Source of the DNA: Chryseobacterium sp. IHB B 17019
GTDB lineage: Bacteria > Bacteroidota > Bacteroidia > Flavobacteriales > Weeksellaceae
Reading direction: 5' to 3'
Assembly: GCF_001456155.1 (NCBI RefSeq)
Contig: NZ_CP013293.1
Span: 1,736,001-1,800,000 of the forward strand
Length of the DNA stretch: 64,000 bases
Shown: positions 60,869 to 64,000 of the stretch, in pieces
Position numbering within the stretch: the stretch's first letter is position 1
Layout of the letters: every line of letters begins with the position of its first letter
Made by a program: the position numbers and the translations under genes
Notes under the pieces: model-generated
What the model saw: the letters and a program-made list of their open reading frames with translations, nothing else
What the model was told of the DNA's origin: nothing
Database searches by the model: none

Positions 60869-60956
60869 ATTATAAATGTTAATTGATAAATGATGAATGG
60901 TTTTAATTAACTTCGTCAAAATATCAATTATCATTTATCAATAATCAATTATAATA
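60869..60956. repeat. Heptad-repeat inverted pair between cphB and the isoaspartyl peptidase gene
   Basis: Left arm: ATTATAA, ATGTTAA, TTGATAA, ATGATGA (60869-60896). Right arm: TATCAAT, TATCATT, TATCAAT, AATCAAT, TATAATA (60922-60956), complementary to the left in sense. Even the last coding bases CAGATAA (60862-60868, stop included) fit the unit. Confidence 0.85.
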
Positions 60957-60959
60957 ATT

Positions 60960-61802
60960 ATGAAAATTATTCTCCACGGTGGATTTTTCTCTGAAAGCGA
61001 TCAAAGCAATGAGGTGAAAACAGCCAAACAAAATTCTTTAAAAAATATTGCTCAAAAAGCATTTGGATACCTGCAAACTCATTCTGCATTTGATACAGTG
61101 GCATACGCTGTTTCTTTATTGGAAGATGACGAATTATACAATGCAGGAATCGGTTCGCAAATTCAAAGTGATGGTGTGATCAGGATGAGTGCCGCGATTA
61201 TGGATGGTGAAACCCAGAAATTAAGCGGTGTAATCAATATTCAGGAGGTAAAAAACCCGGTTTTTGTGGCGAAAGAATTGATGAAGGAAGACGACAGGAT
61301 TTTGGGAGGAAATGGTGCAAAACATTATGCAAGCGAACATGGTTTTGAAAATTTTTCAACTGAAATCCCTCAAAGAAGAAAAGAATATGAAGCAAAACTC
61401 AATAACGGCGGAAAAGGCACTGTAGGTTGTGTAGCGATTGATAAAAACGGAAAACTAGCTGTTGCCACCTCTACCGGAGGAAAAGGTTTTGAGATTCCCG
61501 GGAGAATATCCGATTCTGCGACCGTTGCCGGAAATTATGCCAATTCTTTCTGTGCGGTAAGCTGTACAGGCGTAGGTGAAGATATTGTAAGCAATGCCAC
61601 TGCTGCTAAGATCGTTACCAGAGTTACTGACGGAATGTCTTTGGAAAATGCTTTTACAAAAACTTTTGAAGAATTAAAAACAATCAACGGCTTTGCGGGT
61701 GCGATTGCCATTGATAAAAACGGAAAAATTTACCATCAGGATTCTCATCCTACTATGGTTTTTGCAAGTTTTGATGGTGAAAATTTTGAAGTTTTCAATT
61801 AA
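60960..61802 (+). CDS. iaaA: Isoaspartyl peptidase / L-asparaginase (Ntn hydrolase)
   Basis: 280 residues, somewhat shorter than plant-type asparaginases. N-terminal H-G-G motif, Y-N-A-G-I-G-S-Q-I-Q-S-D-G, and the autocleavage site G-K-G-T-V-G-C-V-A-I-D with nucleophile Thr near 154; then S-T-G-G-K-G-F-E-I-P-G-R-I-S-D-S-A. The precursor self-cleaves before the Thr to give alpha and beta subunits. Splits beta-Asp-Arg into Asp and Arg, the last step of cyanophycin use, which its position behind cphB supports. Confidence 0.94.
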   Translation: MKIILHGGFFSESDQSNEVKTAKQNSLKNIAQKAFGYLQTHSAFDTVAYAVSLLEDDELYNAGIGSQIQSDGVIRMSAAIMDGETQKLSGVINIQEVKNPVFVAKELMKEDDRILGGNGAKHYASEHGFENFSTEIPQRRKEYEAKLNNGGKGTVGCVAIDKNGKLAVATSTGGKGFEIPGRISDSATVAGNYANSFCAVSCTGVGEDIVSNATAAKIVTRVTDGMSLENAFTKTFEELKTINGFAGAIAIDKNGKIYHQDSHPTMVFASFDGENFEVFN

Positions 61803-61836
61803 ATTTAACATTAATTTATAAGTCTGATTATTTTTT

Positions 61837-61853
61837 TGGCACACATTTTACAT
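61837..61853 (+). promoter_or_regulatory. Candidate sigma-54 promoter of the YtxH-like gene
   Basis: TTGGCAC-ACATT-TTACAT: the -24 element TGGCAC (61837-61842) is perfect and the -12 element TTACA (61848-61852) differs from TTGCA at one base, with the required 5-nt spacer. Lies 47 nt before the ATG. No TAnnTTTG box is nearby. Confidence 0.6.
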
Positions 61854-61899
61854 GATTACTTATAACAAAATTTAATATTAACATTTAAAAATAAGAATC

Positions 61900-62160
61900 A
61901 TGGGAAATAAAACAAAAGGCTTATTAGCACTACTTGGTTTAGGAGCATTAGCATATTGGAAATATAAAAATTCATCTCCTGAGGAACAACAAGCTGTAAA
62001 AGATAAGATCAATAATGCCAAAGACAATTTGAATAAATGGGGAAGCGATCTTAAGGATAAAGCCAACAATGTTGCATCCCAGGTTCAGGAAAAAGCTGAT
62101 GAATTCAAAAACAAAGCGCAGGATACTGTGAACAAAACACAGGAAACCTATAACGGTTAA
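61900..62160 (+). CDS. YtxH-like small stress protein
   Basis: 86 residues. A short hydrophobic N-terminal segment (G-L-L-A-L-L-G-L-G-A-L-A-Y-W-K-Y, about 7-22) followed by a highly charged amphipathic helix with repeated K-D-K / A-D-E-F-K-N-K-A-Q-D units, as in YtxH and apolipoprotein-like stress proteins. Probably membrane-attached with a cytoplasmic helix. General-stress role is inferred from the family type and the sigma-54-like promoter. Monocistronic, with a strong terminator. Confidence 0.85.
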   Translation: MGNKTKGLLALLGLGALAYWKYKNSSPEEQQAVKDKINNAKDNLNKWGSDLKDKANNVASQVQEKADEFKNKAQDTVNKTQETYNG

Positions 62161-62190
62161 GACTAGTTTATTTTAACATTCATATATACA

Positions 62191-62225
62191 AAAGTCATCG
62201 TAGTTTTTATAATTACGATGACTTT
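62191..62225. terminator. Bidirectional terminator overlapping the end of the methyltransferase gene
   Basis: Perfect AAAGTCATCGTA / TACGATGACTTT stem (62191-62202 / 62214-62225) with flanking T tract. The right arm contains the last codons and the stop codon of the convergent gene. Confidence 0.85.
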
Positions 62226-63010
62226 TTTTGTGCTTCAATAGCAAAAACCAGAGGTATTTTATCTCCGAATTGTGGGATTCTCCACTTTCCTTTTTCAAAT
62301 TCTTCCACGTGTCTGAAACATGGATAAGGCGACCAGTCAAATTCTTTAAATTTTTCTATCTGAATATCATTTTGTATTAAATTTTGAAGAATATCAGCCA
62401 ACGGATGATTCCACATGACATACTCCTGAACAATATCGGCAGACTGATCGGCGTAAGTTCCTTCATAGGTTTCTACAATTGGCTTTTCATTAAAATAATT
62501 ATATTTTACTTCTTTAAAATCATCATCAAACATCCACACCACAGGATGAAATTCTGCCATAATAAATTTTCCATCGGGCTTTAGAAAATGGTTTATAACT
62601 TTCGCCCACTTACCTAGATCCGGAAGCCAGCCAATTGTACCATAACTTGTAAAAACGATATCAAATTTTTGACCTAAAATATTGGGAAGGTTGTATAAAT
62701 CTGTACAGATAAACTTCGTATCAGTACCGGATTGCTGAGCTAGTTTTTCTGCTGCTTCAATCGCTTTATCTGATAAATCAATGCCGGTAACTTTCGCTCC
62801 CATTCTTGATAAAGAAATAGAATCCTGACCAAAATGACACTGCAAATGCAGAATCGTTTTATCTTTTATATCTCCTAAAAGCTCTAATTCAATGGAATTA
62901 AGAGAACTTCTTCCCTTCAGGAATTCATCCACAAAATAGAAATCCGATTTCAGGTGTGGGTCCACTTTGGCGTTCCATGAGTTTTTATTAATTTCGAGAT
63001 AGTTTTCCAT
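62213..63010 (-). CDS. Class I SAM-dependent methyltransferase
   Basis: 265 residues. SAM-binding motifs: T-I-L-H-L-Q-C-H-F-G-Q-D-S-I-S-L (motif I, about 51-66), V-T-G-I-D-L-S-D-K-A-I (about 73-83), C-T-D-L-Y-N-L, D-I-V-F-T-S-Y-G. The H-F-G-Q-D in place of the usual G-x-G-x-G belongs to a common subgroup of small-molecule methyltransferases. Substrate unknown. Its start is 17 bp after the PH/SHOCT gene, so the two form an operon. Confidence 0.9.
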   Translation of the reverse strand: MENYLEINKNSWNAKVDPHLKSDFYFVDEFLKGRSSLNSIELELLGDIKDKTILHLQCHFGQDSISLSRMGAKVTGIDLSDKAIEAAEKLAQQSGTDTKFICTDLYNLPNILGQKFDIVFTSYGTIGWLPDLGKWAKVINHFLKPDGKFIMAEFHPVVWMFDDDFKEVKYNYFNEKPIVETYEGTYADQSADIVQEYVMWNHPLADILQNLIQNDIQIEKFKEFDWSPYPCFRHVEEFEKGKWRIPQFGDKIPLVFAIEAQKKSS

Positions 63011-63027
63011 TGGTTTTAGTTTAATAA

Positions 63028-63564
63028 TTAAAGTTTTGCAAGAAGTTTTTTCTTCTGTTCCTGAAATTCATCTTCCGTTAAAACTCCGCTTTCTTTTAAT
63101 TTTCCCAATTGTTCTAACTGGTCTAAAATACTTGGCTCAGCTTTTGACTGAAAATACTCCTTTGGACGGGCCATAAAATCTCTCACTTTTTCGCAGAACA
63201 ATTCCGCTTCGTACTTCCCAACTCCGTCAATCTCAAGCATTTCTCCGGAAACAATGATATCAATTGAAGCCAGCATAAACTCTTTTTCATATTGTATTGA
63301 TGTGACTTTGTCGTAAGAAAAATCCTCAACCTTCAAGCCATAAAATACTTCTTTATCAATGAAAATCAGCCTTCTGTCTGTGGCCACCAAAACAATATGG
63401 TGAGTGGTTGTTTTATTCCTTCCTTCCACCAGATATACAATTTTTTCATCTTCAGAAAGTACATTCGGTAATTCACGAATTTCTTTTCTGGCAAAAAAGG
63501 TCGGATTTATATCTAATTTTTCAAGTTGATCTTTTATTTCGTCAAATCTGGATTTTTCACTCAT
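63028..63564 (-). CDS. Bacterial PH-like domain protein with C-terminal SHOCT motif
   Basis: 178 residues. Middle part (about 40-135) has the pattern of bacterial PH domains (V-L-V-A-T-D-R-R-L-I-F-I-D-K; F-S-Y-D-K-V-T-S-I-Q-Y-E). The last 32 residues (L-G-K-L-K-E-S-G-V-L-T-E-D-E-F-Q-E-Q-K-K-K-L-L) are a clear SHOCT domain. No membrane segment. Such proteins are thought to bind partner proteins or oligomerise; no enzymatic function expected. Confidence 0.9.
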   Translation of the reverse strand: MSEKSRFDEIKDQLEKLDINPTFFARKEIRELPNVLSEDEKIVYLVEGRNKTTTHHIVLVATDRRLIFIDKEVFYGLKVEDFSYDKVTSIQYEKEFMLASIDIIVSGEMLEIDGVGKYEAELFCEKVRDFMARPKEYFQSKAEPSILDQLEQLGKLKESGVLTEDEFQEQKKKLLAKL

Positions 63565-63621
63565 AATCGATAAGTTTATGAGCCTAAATTACTATTTCTT
63601 TGTGAAATAATTTAATGTCAA

Positions 63622-64000
63622 TTAAAATTTAGATGGAATTACAATTGAAGTATAAAGACTGTAAAGTTCCCAACCCAGCGATTCATATAAGATTTTGCCT
63701 TGTTCTGTTGCTACCAGGAAATTATTGTAAATACCTTTTGATAAAGCAGTCTTTTCCAATTCTTTCATTACAAAAGTTGCGAGTCCTTTTCTTTTATGAT
63801 TATTTTCCGTTGAAATTCTATCATAAACAGCCAGATCTTCAATAATGATAAGCCGCCCTATTGAAGCTACTTCATCATTTTTCGTAACAATTTTTACAAG
63901 AAAAGTTGAGTGGTATTCTTCAAATTCCAATCTGTAATCATCAGGCAAATTAACTTCAGGAAAAGTCATCGTACGAAAACAGGACATCATATATCCTTGT
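63622..64000 (-). CDS. GNAT family N-acetyltransferase, partial at right edge
   Basis: At least 122 residues; the frame stays open to the window edge (codons for Gln-Gly-Tyr precede Met-Met at 63985-63990), so the true start is probably outside. Acetyl-CoA-binding loop in K-R-K-G-L-A-T-F-V-M (replacing the usual Q/R-x-x-G-x-G/A), L-Y-E-S-L-G-W-E near the end is the classic C-terminal GNAT strand-helix. Acceptor substrate unknown. Shows strand D-L-A-V-Y-D-R-I before the loop. Confidence 0.8.
   Translation of the reverse strand, partial: QGYMMSCFRTMTFPEVNLPDDYRLEFEEYHSTFLVKIVTKNDEVASIGRLIIIEDLAVYDRISTENNHKRKGLATFVMKELEKTALSKGIYNNFLVATEQGKILYESLGWELYSLYTSIVIPSKF

Overview
The window looks like chromosomal DNA of a low-GC member of the Bacteroidota, most likely Flavobacteriia of the Chryseobacterium type (family-level inference). 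Evidence: several secreted proteins carry the type IX secretion (T9SS) type A C-terminal sorting signal; promoters fit the Bacteroidota pattern TTTG-N17-23-TAnnTTTG; strong Shine-Dalgarno sites are rare; and there are PorT-like outer-membrane barrels, a His-rich extended AtpB and the expected housekeeping genes. I see no rRNA, tRNA, CRISPR array, transposase or phage gene.

Layout. 0-3.3 kb: tandem array of four paralogous T9SS-secreted choice-of-anchor J proteins (minus strand, the first cut by the window edge). 3.6-13.9 kb: M20 dipeptidase, a repeat-bearing gene-free stretch, lipoprotein, THUMP-like methyltransferase, a GxxExxY gene bounded by inverted repeats, DinB protein, methylmalonyl-CoA mutase small subunit, FtsB/DivIC-like protein, uridine kinase, T9SS metalloprotease, ClpS, CNNM/CBS protein. 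14.0-19.5 kb: ATP synthase operon atpB-E-F-H-A-G with an AtpI-like small gene upstream. 19.6-27.6 kb: ffh, a cluster of outer-membrane beta-barrel genes, a Tat-exported pirin, PhoH. 27.7-36.7 kb: SAM hydrolase-like enzyme, branched-chain-type E2, ClC transporter, rpsF-rpsR-rplI, thioredoxin-like protein, lipid A acyltransferase-like protein, glycosyltransferase, exonuclease, ApaG. 36.7-41.0 kb: sucA-sucB. 42.2-47.5 kb: glycogen operon glgB-glgA-lipoprotein-glgC, divergent from a CBM48-esterase and an M17 aminopeptidase. 50.3-57.1 kb: a seven-gene plus-strand cluster with three ATP-grasp-type proteins, a GCS2 carboxylate-amine ligase, a class I glutamine amidotransferase, an esterase and a membrane protein; I read it as an uncharacterised amide-bond-forming pathway. 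57.1-61.8 kb: cyanophycin synthetase divergent from cyanophycinase and isoaspartyl peptidase. 61.9-64 kb: a YtxH-like stress protein behind a sigma-54-like promoter, a methyltransferase, a PH/SHOCT protein and a GNAT enzyme cut by the edge.

How it fits together. The right third of the window is dominated by storage: glycogen (carbon), cyanophycin (nitrogen, with all three steps of synthesis and breakdown) and a neighbouring cluster of amide ligases of unknown product. The most unusual non-coding signal is a family of degenerate arrays with strict 7-bp periodicity, usually paired as inverted arms, directly behind stop codons at six places (about 9.13, 14.95, 31.5, 35.65, 42.2 and 60.9 kb). One of these lies inside the ATP synthase operon between atpA and atpG. 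The second is the inverted-repeat pair around the GxxExxY gene, which seems to have supplied a new start codon to the neighbouring methyltransferase.
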